Shown here: positions 39,141 through 51,700 of the stretch, piece after piece
Position numbering within the stretch: the first letter of the stretch is position 1
How the letters are laid out: the number at the start of each line of letters is the position of its first letter
Origin: Auanema rhodensis
Lineage: Eukaryota > Nematoda > Chromadorea > Rhabditida > Rhabditidae
Assembly: GCA_964057225.1 (NCBI GenBank)
Contig: OZ059894.1
Location: 5,921,001 to 5,985,000, forward strand
Direction: 5' to 3'
DNA: 64,000 bases
The notes under the pieces: model-generated
Databases searched by the model: none
The model's input: only the letters and a program-made list of their open reading frames with translations
What the model was told of the DNA's origin: nothing
Translations under genes and position numbers: made by a program

Positions 39141-42100
39141 ATAGACAAATGTGGCCAAATGGATAAAGCAACCGTTTTGATCGTCAAGTAAAATGAAAAT
39201 GACGTGTGAATGATTGGTGTTATTCGACAATCTTTCAAACAGTATGCAAAATGATGGAGTGATTCATTGTATGGTTATAACTATCAAAAGTATGTTTTTT
39301 GAATAATTAATTAGAGTAAAGTAAAAAACCATTTATACAATTTTAACTAGTAATGACTTCAGTTGTAGTCTAAGGATCAAAACTTGTCAATGTGTCATCT
39401 ATTTTCAAGCTTTTAAGCAGTCATGCACGATGACCAGTATGGAAGTGCTTCAGCGCATATCATTCATAAATAACTAACCGGTGGAGCTTGAGCTCAATTT
39501 CCTATTGGGTGCTCATTTCTCTTCCACTCATTTCGTTTTCTCCTTTACCCCACCCTTCACGGTTACCTTCTCTCTTTCTAAATCTTTTCATCTCAGAGCC
39601 ATTTAATCCCCTCGCTAGGTCTCTTTACTGGGATATCTGGAAGTTGCTCTATTTGACGCAAGACTAAAATCATATAAGCCCTTTACGAGACTGCAACTTG
39701 GACAGCCTAAAGCTGCGTAAACAAATTGTCTTAAGACTTTGATTTCCGAGGAACCTTGTGGCAGGCATTTGAAGTTATTGTTGCTTCATACTTAGGACAT
39801 AAAATATAGACTTTAATTAGCTTTTCCTGGAAAAATCAGTTTGCGAATTCATGTATAAGTGCATATGCGAGTGAGAATTTCAGGCACTGGATAAGGTGAG
39901 TGAAGCAGGAATTTTTATCGAAGTTTGAACAAGAAGGAACTGAAGTATAGCTAAATATGTATGAATCTACTTTTATTCTAATATTCCGTTTCTTCTATTT
40001 AGTATTTTATCTTCAACATTTTTTAAAAAAAGAAGCAATAAACATGAATAAAAGCATTAGATTCTAACAGATACAAAGTATATCATAAGGAACAACCCTG
40101 AAAAACATAACTTCAACTTCTATTTCTGTTTATGTGTAAGTATATATGTATGTAACTGAAGTTTGAAAATTCAAGAGAAAGAAAAACGACATAGAACTTG
40201 AAAAGTGAGAGAACACAGAAAGATATATAGAATATAGAATATAGGATCTAGAATATATATATTTCCATTTTCTTCATATATATATGAAGAAAAAGTAAAA
40301 AAATAAAAAAAAGGAAAGCTATCGTTGAATGGAACGTCTCAAAAAAATCTTTGTGACTTTATAAAGAAAAGAAATTTTGGCAGGAAAACAGGTGGTATTG
40401 AACTACATAAACAATACTTTATGTCCGAGTTAATACACGGTAATTATTCAAATATGATCATAAAGAAAACAACTAGCCTATAATCCTTCTTCACTCTTTG
40501 TCGAGACAATCTGACAAAATGATTCTATGGTGAAGATAAGTAAACTAAAGCTATGCAGAGCATAAGCTTAGTAGTAAAATATGAAGTAAAAATGATGAAA
40601 ATCAAGCTTTCTCTAAGAAATCTGAGAAAAATTTTTTTCCCTTTTCTAAGCAAAAAGGATATTGAGAGTTGTGACTGGCAGACGCTCAACTCTGAACGCC
40701 TTCATCACCGTTGTCATCTTCTCGGCTATCAGTTAGTGTAGTGGATGTATATTGTAAACGTGAAGTTCTAGCTCGTGTGGCTTTGTCAATAAATCTGCGA
40801 CGAGCTCAACTATGACAAAACATATGTTCCTGTCGATAGAATCCATCAAATGATAGCTTTGTCTCCCGCTTTAAAAGAGCAGAAATATCAGGTAAATAAA
40901 AGAAGAAGAATACTCTTTGCAGGACTGCCAAAGAAAAATCATTGAATGATCTCTTCTATAAAGAAATAACAGATTTCTTATCTCAAAAGTTTTAAGGTTT
41001 TAAAGTTGTTATTATACTACTGAACCAGGAAACGTAGGTGGCGTTATATATTTATATATAATCTATATTTCAGTGAGCGTTAAGAATAGTTTTGAGGAAA
41101 AGCTTTCGATTGGTTACGAGTTGGAGGAAGTTTGATAGAATTTCTAATTATCGTCATATAATCCAACTTAATTGGGTTTCCTTTATTAAAACGACCTATA
41201 TGTGCACTTAATTAGATAGTTTTATTATTATCATTAGGAATGATTCTACGTAATTAACACTGAAATGAGACAGTTTTCTAAAGATTTGAAAGGAATTTTT
41301 CAAAACTATATAGTCGAATTAAAATATTTATATGCAAAAAATACACATACACAAAGATCTTTTATCTATATATGATAAATATAAAAGTAAAAGGTTATTA
41401 CTAAATTGTCATTTTGAATTTAGTGAACTGACAAGTCATGATGGATAGATGGGTTTTGATATCGAAAAGCTGAACCATGAACAACTCGTATGAAAAAAAA
41501 GAGTTAAAAATCAATATTTATAGTTAATATAGTTAGTGGAACCCAACTAGCTTGCTTTATATATACATATTATAGAAAAAGAGAAAAAATGATAGATCGA
41601 TGTGCTGAGAATGAAACTTAAATATTTTGGCAAAAGAAAAATAAAGAAAATGGCAAGAATAACTAATAACAGATAAATAAAAGGAAGATCTATTTTTTTC
41701 TGTCTCAAAATATATGAAAAAGGCATGAAGAAAAAAGATAAAAAGAGAACGAAGAAGAGAATCAAAGAGAGGGAGAGGGGAAAGGAAAATAGGGAATAGG
41801 AGAAAAAGAAGCAGAAGAAGAAGGTCGACAACAAATTGGGAAACAAACTAAACTGAGAAACTACTAGTAACCCATAAAATCCTATGGAGAAGAACAGCAG
41901 AATTGGGCCTCTACTTGCATTTATCTCTTTTTGTTTTTAAAAATGGGAGAAAGGTGAAAATATAAAGATAGAAAGAAAGAGAGAGATAGACATTGTATGA
42001 ATGAGAGCATAAGAAAGAATATGATGGAGAGTGAAAAAAATACAATAAAAAAAGAAATTTAGGAGAGGGGGGAGGGAGAAAAATGAAGAATTGGCAAAAA

Positions 42101-42600
42101 TTATTTGTATAAAGCTATATTCAAGAAAAACAAAAACTTTTTTTTTTTCAAAATCTGTTCAAGATAAAAAAAATGTACACAGTTAAAATGAACATAACAT
42201 ATTCCCGAAAAAATGAGAAAACACATATAGAAAGTGGAAATACATATGTATATTGTCAATTCGAGAAAGTACATATAGACTATGATGTGTTATGGATTTA
42301 TAGATTTATGAAAAAAATGAAAACAAATAATAATTTTCTTGAAAGGGAAAAGCTTAATATAAATATTTAGGAGTTTCTCCTCATAATGTCTAAGCATGTA
42401 TTTGTAGAAATTGAGCAAATGGCTCACTATTTTTAAACAGGACAGAGCCGTACAAAATGAGATAGGAAGAAGTAGTAGCAAATAAAGAAGAATGAAAAAG
42501 AATATTATCTTTATTATAATCTTTATTCAGCTTATTTTAAAGAATAAAGAAAAAATATATATCCAGTTATGGCTTCCTTATTATCATCATTTTCGCCTAC

Positions 42601-42684
42601 ATCTTTCACTGAATGATTGAAGCTGTTGATGTGAGTTTCTTGCAAATATCTAGTATGAATTCAGGAATTTCTCCATGAAACATC
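42601..42684 (-). other. Possible short terminal exon, minus strand
   Basis: After a TTTTAAAAACAG acceptor the minus strand reads MFHGEIPEFILDICKKLTST... to TGA, 25 codons. It lies downstream of the claudin-like gene and could be an alternative last exon or a remnant. No partner exon was proven. Confidence 0.2.
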
Positions 42685-43181
42685 TGTTTTTAAAAAATGA
42701 AATAAAGCAACATGATGAATTAATTATGTTTATCCAACGATCTAAATAAGAAAAATAATTCACAATTGTATAAAAACGTAATAATTAAAACTTTCAATGT
42801 TATTTATATATTTTTCATTAAAAAAAAGCATTGAAATGAAATGTTCATCATCACATTATCTTCTTTGCTTTCATACTCTCCCATATTTTCATTCATCATT
42901 CTATCATTCGAAAGAAAAATATTTCCTTCAATGTTGAAGATATTTTTTAATATGTAACAAAATTCTCTACAAAGTGTGATAAGTTCAAATTGAGATTATT
43001 GAGTTTCACGTTGATGGCTAAGAGAAACTGTGCAGTGTACAATTGAATTGACCTGTGCAACCATGAAACGTTCGGAAAAATATTAAAATTTGACAATAAT
43101 GACAAGAAAGCGTATATATACAGCTTTAAACTAATATAACCTTGAGATCTAGTTCATATCCTGACGAGGGCAATTTTCGTT

Positions 43182-45073
43182 TCATAAACTGTCATCGTCG
43201 TCAACAACAACAAATGGTCTGCAAACTTTCTGATCATAGCTTCGATGACCATTTGAAGGCCGCCATCTGAAAAAGGGGGAACAATACTTTGAGCACTAAA
43301 AATGTCCTGATTCTTACCCTCCTGATTCTAAGTAATCTCGCCTGCTTGTACAACAACTCTCTTGTCCTTTGTTGCTGGTGATCAATAAGTATGACGATAG
43401 AATCGAAAATATTAAAGCTGTAGCAAATATGCATGATGAGAACATATGAACATAGCTCGCAAAGCCCAGTCGATGCTATAAAAAATACGGCTAATTCATT
43501 TTGAATTTTATCATAACTTTTACTCTATTTCTTCTTTACGATTTTAGTTTTAGCATTAGGCTGCTGAGACTGCTGTCACACCATTGGAGGGGGGGGGGAG
43601 AGAGAGAGAGAAGCCCATGAGTTTTTTTTAATTTTGAGCAGCAGCTAGTCACGTTTCATTCAAGCTGTGTGCTCTGCTTGGTTGACGTTAAAACTTGAAA
43701 ACGATTTTCAATAATACTGCCAAACTGGGTTCACGTTGCACAACTATAATTCTATTTCTCACAATTCGTGAATACAACCGCTTTATGCGTGAGCTCATGT
43801 GGAAATATTCTATCAACAATCCCGTGAGTTTCACGTGTAAGCATGCTAATGTAAAGTTTTAGTACAGATTTGGAAGCTTCACAGGGCATTATTTTCTTTC
43901 TTAAATTAATCACGTAAATATAATAAATAATTTGAATTACAATATCATAAAATATAGTAAATAAAAATATTTTTTTCATAAAGAAGAATTTCACTAAAGA
44001 AACTGAGATATTCCCCAGTTATTTTTTTTATGAAAAAAATTTAATTTACCTTGAATGGGCCGATTCCCCCTTGGTCAAGAGATTTTTCTTCAATAATCAT
44101 ATCATCTTTACTGGCAGCAAAGGCAAAAATAATATCGGCTAGCACAGAACATGAACCTGAAAGATAAATGTTAATTCGATTTTCATATGGATATTTAGCT
44201 TTTAATCATTTTAGATATTTTTTAATGTTAGTGGAAGTTGAGTGACAAAGAAAACGTAGAAGAAACAAACTTACAAGTCATAAATATTGCCACAACATAA
44301 AGTAAAGAGTTAGGTGGAAAGCAAGGAGAACATGCACCGATTATTATTCCAATTATTCCAAACAAGAAAGTAAAAACAGAGAAAAATATAACAGCTTTAT
44401 GTTGAGCTGAAAGAATTGAATTTTTGATTTTATTCAAAATCTTAGATAAACTTACGTAAAAAACGATGTAAAAGTAGTTCTCGAGAAGCTATATCACCTC
44501 TTTCAAGAGCTGTTCTCAAAATGTTTTGAGAAGACGGATCGAATTTGCTGATACATTTATCACCTGGAAATGCGGTGTCATTACATATACTCAAAAGCAT
44601 TAGCTCTTTTTCTTTCTGAACTTTAAAGTATTTAACAAACATATACAGAAAAAGGGCATGCTTATGGTTTGTTCAAGCCTGCATTCAAGCTTGTGTAAGG
44701 CTCATTGTCATAATTAAATTCGAGAGAAAATAAGCTCTTTGAAGAAGAAAAAAGATTAAAATTAGCGTTTGTGAAACAATAATTGAAAGTTTTCAAAAAG
44801 TTTACCCGAATGATCCGCATCAACGTCGCTAAGTGGAATAATTTTTTCATTAGACTCATATGAAACAATGCAATCCCACCATAAACCATGATGATGGCTA
44901 ACGTATAATGAAGGAATTTCAGCTATCTGCAGATTAAAAATAAAAAATTTAAAGAATTAAATCTGAATTACCTGCCATAAAGGAGAAAAAATACTAAAAG
45001 CTGTGAGTAAAATTCCAGCAACAATAAGACAGATCGATATAACAAGAACTATTTTATACATAGCAAACGACAT
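43182..45073 (-). CDS. Claudin/PMP22-like four-transmembrane protein
   Basis: Exons from the 5' end: 45073-44972, 44926-44806, 44620-44456, 44406-44275, 44156-44050, 43475-43318, 43266-43182; 289 aa. Claudin-fold proteins shape cell junctions or act as channel auxiliary subunits. TM1 is at about 6-30. The first extracellular loop has the family signature Trp33...Gly48-Leu-Trp...Cys53, followed by Cys87 and Cys97. TM2 and TM3 come from two exons (AVIFFSVFTFLFGIIGIII, then a segment across the 44275/44156 junction). TM4 is SSCIFATALIFSILSSYLL, then a cytosolic tail ending in an acidic VVVDDDDSL. Nematode relatives include the Clc-like and NSY-4 families; which one is uncertain. The tail's terminal SL is not a clear PDZ motif. 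An acceptor abuts the ATG, so a leader or upstream exon is expected. Confidence 0.75.
43589..43611 (+). repeat. G10 homopolymer next to a GA microsatellite
   Basis: Ten consecutive G followed by GA units, in the intron between the TM3 and TM4 exons of the claudin-like gene on the opposite strand. On that gene's sense strand it is a C-run within CT repeats. Confidence 0.9.
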
Positions 45074-48000
45074 CTGAAACTAATTATTTAAACAACAAAT
45101 ATTATATTAATACCACGAAAAATACAATTAAAATGTGGAAAAACGGCCAGAACTGCTTAAGTATAAAAGAATTCTTTTGTGTGCTATTACGTCTTCCTGG
45201 GGATGAAGAATTGAAATCTAATTATTAACTAACATTCAGCTTAGATTCTAAAACTTTTAACATACATTGGACAACTAAATCAATGGAATGTACCTTAGAT
45301 TAACGTAAGAAGGATGGAAAAAAGAGATAATTTCCTTTCATGAAGTAGATGGGCATTGTAAAAAATTCTGAGAGTTCAACTCAATCTGAGTACATGAGAG
45401 AAAAAATTAGAAACCAGTGCATTTATAATGATAATACAAGCAAATAATATAAATACAACAACGTATATGTATGAAAAGACATGGAATAAATACATAGAAC
45501 GTCGAATTTTTTTTCTTTTTTCTCCTTTTTAAAGATTGACGTCGCAAACCAACGACTAGGAAGAATGGTGAGTGGCCGATGATGTTGAGAGTCCGCGCAA
45601 AGTTCATTAGGGTGGGGTGAGCAGAAGGAGAAGAACGTCTTCACACGCATTGCCTGTGTAAAGACAGAACCAAAAAAGAAATTCGTTTGCAATTCAATCA
45701 TAACTCGAACATCGAAGACAAAAAATGCGCAATGTCTATTCAAATGTTCTATTGTGTCAGCAAAAAATGAAACATATCTCTTCAAACTTGAAACAAAACA
45801 AAGGAACAATAAAAATAATTCATCTAGCTTAACGCTCAGAAGGCTTTAGATGAAATTACAAAAAAATAAATAAATTCGTAACGTCAACAAAGCAGCAAAA
45901 AAACAAAAGAGGATTCAGGCTCTGCTACTGCTGCTGCACAAATTCGTTGTTTTTGGTTGTCATATTATCCTTTATCCGGTTTAGTAATATGGTGATAAAT
46001 GACAGAAAACGATTGTTGATAGGAATTTGGGAAAGAGCAAGCCAGAAAAAAAGAAAATCAGTTGTTGGCTAGTTGTAATAGCCGAAAAAGAAGCTGTTCA
46101 GCATAGTTGACACCGAAACTACTGAATAGGTGGGCTTTTTGTTCTACCTTGTCGACGGCGACAGCGTTTTTTCTGTTCTTTTCAAGCAATAGGAGGACAT
46201 TGAAGCTTAAAATATCGTGAAAAAAAGACAATGAGCAGAATATGTTATGAGCTTTCAGGATTGCTGTGGAAAGTTTCATTTTTTCCAAATCTTTATTTTG
46301 GTTTTGTCCATGCTTCCAAGCGTCCATTCAAACATTAATATGATTCGGTTGCTCAAAGAAAACATTGGTTTGAATTGGAAAATGAAAGCTTTGTCATACG
46401 CAGTACTAAATACCTTCTTGTAGTAATAGAATTGAAGTTTTTTGTATGAAGATTTCAGAAAAAAAACAGAGAAAGTGCAAACGATTAAAATGCTCGAGGC
46501 TTTCATATAGTAGACATGCTCGTCCGACAATCAGAGTTTTTTAAAGGTAAATTTAAATAAAAAAATGAAACGGTGAAGGAAGTCATGGATACCCAAGAAA
46601 GAGAAGATAATGATGTGGCTTTCACCAGAATGGCTAAAAACAAATAAGGGACAAAGGCAAAAATCCTCCTTTTGGATGAAAATTGACTTGAAAAATGAAT
46701 GGTGAACAAAGAAAGGTGGAATTTATGTTCAGCCAGAAAGCTGGAAACGTCCTTTTAAAAACATTTTTTAGTTGCAAAATAACATTAAAACTACAAAGCT
46801 TTCCAGAAAGAGTCTCCGCTCATTATGGGAACGAAATAACCGAAATTAAGTATGTATGTATGAACTGAGAACAAATTTGTCAATCAAAATGATAAATTTC
46901 TGCAGAAACTCTTGACATGTTCTCTCTAACTACATATATTAAAAGCTTGAACTCTTATGTTTTTTCCGTTAATATGGATTTCCGATTTCTTTAGAAAGAC
47001 TCTCTATATACTGAGTTGTAGCTTTCATCATTTCTGATAATAGAGAGCAAAAGGAATGACTTAATGAGTCGAAAAGAAACAATTTTGTGCTTTGTGATGT
47101 TTGAGACAGCCTTCTGATCACCAATTACTCTGTAAAGTTGAAACCGACTTCACCGATTAAATTAAACATATACAATTGACTTTAAAATTATAACAATTGA
47201 AAAAAACTTGAATCAAAGAGAAATTTGTAAAAAAAAAAGAAGTAAATACTATACAAGCCAAAAAGTCAGATATTAAACTTTTTCACTGGAGGTCTAAGTT
47301 GTAGTAGCACACTGGTGGGATGTTCATGATGCTGCTAAAGGCAGCTCAAATGACATAAATTATAGAATAGTAAGGCAGCTGCCAACAAGTGGCCCAAATA
47401 TGGAGTACTAGAATCATCAAAACTGCATACAAATCGGTAATATTAGATGAACTCGAATATGAAAAAGTTCCAATACAATACATGACGAGGAAAAGCCTAA
47501 GAGAGGAATAAAAAGGTTTTGAGCTCATATCTGCTGTGAAAATTAACTCGATCTAAATGCAGTAACAAGAAAAACTTCCGCGACAAAGCTGAGATACTCC
47601 ATTAGTTTCATCCAAAATATGCGAAAAACAAAATAAATATATGACAACGATGACGAAAAAAAAAGTGAAGGGCGTGAAGAAAAGTTAAGAAGGCTGAAAC
47701 GACAGCATCTGAAACACTGCCATCAGGATAGGACGCTTCGCATCCACATCATACGTCAATGTTGTGAAGAATGCTGTAAGAGGACGTGGGGTTTGGGGCA
47801 AACCACTTGTCGAAAACATTCTTATCGTGATTTTAATAAGCTTTCAGTACTCAAGTTAAACATAAAGATGAAGTAGAGAAAAGAATAATCTTCATGTTTT
47901 TCTGTTTTTTTAGGCATTTAACTGTGATGGAATTATGATAAAACGCTGATTATTATATTGTATATAGAAGATGCGAAATTAGGCAGCTGTTTCAAGATGA

Positions 48001-48731
48001 TTTGAGGACGAAAAGATGATGTGATGAGTGTAATATGAGAGTACCGTGTCATCTAATGAATCGTTCGGAAACAAGTTGTGAGATTATAATTTGAACTTTA
48101 AACATTCTAAGAATATGAAATTTCGTTCAGTTTCCTGATTTCTCAAAATATTGCTATTGCTGCCTCCAAATATGATGGAAGACAATCTCAATTGTATCGA
48201 AAAAGAAAATTTTTCATAAAATCCTGAAGAATGAAGGATGAAACACAACACTTTCACTGAATTGTATATATAATATAATGTCACATGTATTGCTTTCATT
48301 ATATTAATTGTCAATTGAAGTTAACAAACAATTTATTAATATAAACCCAAAAGAAAAAACATTAACTAGTCACAAATTTGTTCGTGACCAACAGGACCAT
48401 TCAGATCTATTTCAATATTCATAGCACTTACTCACTCTTGACAATCATTCATGTGCTGAACCACATGAATTCTATAGGTTCGAAATACCGATTTTTAGCA
48501 CGAAGCCCCCAGAGAGAATAGCTGATGCCTTTCTAAACTATCATACTTTAAGATATCAGTAATCTTCATCTTCGATTTCGAGAATAAGGAAAATATCATT
48601 TCTGTAACGAACGTATACGATAATCTCAACGAAATAAAAATCCATACCCCGGATCATTGACTTATACTCTGCATTTCTGTCAACTACCAAGTGTGACAAG
48701 AGAAAACGTTGAATCTTAACAACTTTGATAT
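45074..48731. other. Intergenic region between the claudin-like and focadhesin-like genes
   Basis: No firm gene. A minus-strand frame at 46058-46327 (89 codons, MDAWKHGQNQNKDLEKMK...) has protein-like composition but no known motif and no splice support. The rest is AT-rich and purine-rich on +. Confidence 0.4.
46058..46327 (-). CDS. Small hypothetical ORF, uncertain
   Basis: Single open frame of 89 codons with balanced composition, free of the low-complexity bias seen in neighbouring frames. It contains a central hydrophobic stretch (ILSFNVLLLLE) between polar ends. No family recognised and no expression signal seen. It may be chance in a purine-rich region. Confidence 0.15.
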   Translation of the reverse strand: MDAWKHGQNQNKDLEKMKLSTAILKAHNIFCSLSFFHDILSFNVLLLLEKNRKNAVAVDKVEQKAHLFSSFGVNYAEQLLFRLLQLANN

Positions 48732-51700
48732 TTAAAACAAGCTTATTGTCCCAAAACAAACCACCGAGGCATTCTTTTCATTTACTGCTGTTATGAACCC
48801 ATTATACCAGAAATATCTCCATCTCTCCAAGATAATATTTTTGATATCCTTAAGTCAGTTGTGTTGAGAGAAATCAGGTACTGTGTAACTTACATCTTTC
48901 ACAAGCCAAGGCAGTGGTAACTCAGATGGAATTGCACATACTAATACTAGGAAAAAGTCAAGAGTTTCCACCTGAATCGTGCACATGATTAATGTATCTG
49001 GTTGCGAACCATACCTTATAATTTCCACTAGATTTGTGAAGATTGTGTACACTGGCTAAAACCAAAACAGAACCCAACAAATACTCAATACTTCTTGTAT
49101 ATAGTTGATATCCAAGAGCACGGAGGCAATTGGGACTAAATAAATAAAATTATAAATAATACGTCTTTGGAGGCTTTGTGTTTTTTTACGATAAATGAAG
49201 CTTCTAGTGAAAAAAACTCAGGCAGAAAGGAATTGGTCAGCATTTCAAGAAAATGAAATTAGAATATAATGTGGTAATCCACGTAAACTACATTATTTTC
49301 AGAATTAGTTAACGCAACAATGGTTGATTTAATTTTCAGATTTACATCAAAAAAGTATTTGTCTTACTTTAAGTGAAAGAATGAAAAAAGTTATATTACT
49401 TATGTTGAGAAGCCTCGTATAATAATAATAGCTGGTTGAAATTGATCTCACGTTCACGGCCTGCTTCAATATAAAAATCAAAAATTCTATAATGAAATTA
49501 TATGATTTATTCGCTGAGATTTTTGAAACATACACGCTAATTTGACCTTCATATTGAGGCGCAAGCCCCGTTTGCAATACTATATTATCCAGAGTAGCAT
49601 CACTGTCAAATATTTCAAAAGAGGGCATTTTTTGCCGAATGTAATCATGTATAAACTAGAAAAGCAACTTATATTTTTAGAAAAATGAATTAAGTTACCG
49701 AATTATCTTTGCAGCTTGCTATTGAATCAAGAATATTTTGTTTTTCTCTACTATTTGAAACAGCTATCTCAAGTAGTTTATCAAAAAGATATGTTAACTG
49801 ATCTTCAGTCAAACAAGAGACAACAAATGGAAGATTTTTGGTGTATATAAGGAAAAAACCTTCCGCGGTATTTTTCTCTTTAAGATATCGGTATGACAGC
49901 TTGTATATGACCTGAATGTTTAAATTAGTGGAAATGTTTACCAAACGTGAAAACCATTCTGCTTTTCTCTTGCACAGCTAACTTCAGTATTATCTCTGCT
50001 GTTCCAGGTTCATAGATTATCTGCAAAATTAACAAATAAAGATTCATTGGAGGAATGAAATTTACCTTGTCCAGAACTGAGGCCCAATTCAAGGGAGGTA
50101 AAGTTCGCTTATCACTTCGTTCGATTGGACTTAATGCATGGATTAAACTTTTCACTACACAACATGGAAAAGCTAATTCCCTGGAAATAACATCCTTAAT
50201 TCGTAATTTTGCTTGCATTGCATACATTATCTCGGCTACAACAGATCTAATAGTTGATTTTTCCGATAAGTAATCATAGTTTAAAGGAAGAGATTCAGAG
50301 TTTTGAGGTAATGTACTTCGACAGTACTCAGCAAGTCCTAAAAAGTACGAAGTAATGAAAGTTAAAACAGGGTGCGTTGCCTTCATAAATTGCTTGCTGC
50401 GAAGCATTATCATTGCTCCAGGCACGTTCTATTTTTCTTTTGACCTTATTTTTGAATTCATGACGATAGACTACTGGAAGGTTGGAGCATATATCCAGAA
50501 TACTCTAAAAGAGTACATAGAAAGGTTAGAATGTTTCCTACCCAAAGAACTAACCGTTAAATCTTCAGGAAGAATATTGCCATTATCTTTATCTAACAGA
50601 GAGTCAAGGGATAAACATAGCTCTTTTTTATCTTCAACATACTCACTGAGAAGTGACAATCTTAAAGGGGAAACACCTAAAGAGCTAGCCTTATTGCTGA
50701 TATATGAAAAATTCACAACCTAAGGCTGATCCTAAGGAATATAAGCTATTTCTCGATCCTATGAAATTTGTGGATTTTGACATTAATTTCAGATAACTAG
50801 CAGTAAGGTCGTCATCCTGAGAAATAATTGAATCCAATAATTATTGAAATAGACATTTCATTATTGATATACCGTTGTGAATGGATCGTAGCCGTTTTTA
50901 TTTGAGAACGAGGGAGAATCCGAATACTTAGGGCCTAGTGAGAACCGGGTAAGTATCCAATCGCAAAACTTTGCAACCGCTACGGAATAAGGAGTGTTTT
51001 TCTGAAACTTATAATTTATACTGTAATATTGAATAATAACAAACAACAGCGGTCTGAAAAATTGGATTAGTAAATCCTTTCAGATCATTATCCATAGAAT
51101 CAGTTAAGGGTATAATGAAATGACACGCAGCTACAAACCAAGGCTTCATACCAATATTAAACTCTTTTCGTCGTTCAAGAGGAAGCTGAATAATTCAATA
51201 TAATTTTGCAATAACTTGATCAGAGTTTTACTTCTTTTTCAGCTGCAAAAAGTTCCAAAATCATTGCAGTCAAAAGAAATATAACATTGGTTAAACATAG
51301 CTCAGTCTGGCGTAAAGCTTTTCCACATTCTTCAGTGATTTGATCTCGAGCCCTACAAATATAAAAGTGTTTATAAAACTGAATGGAACAAATTTTATAT
51401 GATCAAACCAAATGAAGTCAGAATTTTTTTCCTTGGTGAGAACATGAAGGCACTCTTTGATAAACATTCTCCAACTTGCCAAATTGTTTACAAAATCTTT
51501 AACGGTAAATGATCTAGGTTGCGGAACCTTAAACATATTGTTTTAGTTTTGAGAGATAACTTGCACACATTAGTCAAAAGTCGACGAAGTATTCGAAGAG
51601 AATGTGTTTTTCTTCTGTCTTCCGGGCATGATGACACCAAATAAGGCGATAATCCTAATGTAGCTTTCCAAAGCCATGGAGACTGAAATAACACCTCAAA

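Larger units (their letters stand above)
33229..43181. other. Purine-rich gene-poor region
   Basis: No firm gene. The + strand is strongly purine-rich, with GA tracts at 34.4, 37.15 and 39.1 kb and a GA-rich stretch at 41.75-42.0 kb. This is the reverse of the bias left of 31 kb and fits long introns or leaders read on the minus strand. Exon-like islands at 34.85-36.15 kb and 42.6 kb are listed separately. Confidence 0.45.

Noticed and set aside
39027-39171. Minus-strand frames with long Ser-Leu repeats
   Set aside because: Direct translation of the GA microsatellite.
39883-39894. Possible 12-nt microexon between TTTCAG and GTGAGTG
   Set aside because: Sites are good, but no neighbouring exon supports it; chance cannot be excluded.
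48470-48490. GGTTCGAAATACC, resembling a tRNA B box
   Set aside because: No A box or foldable acceptor stem at the right distance.
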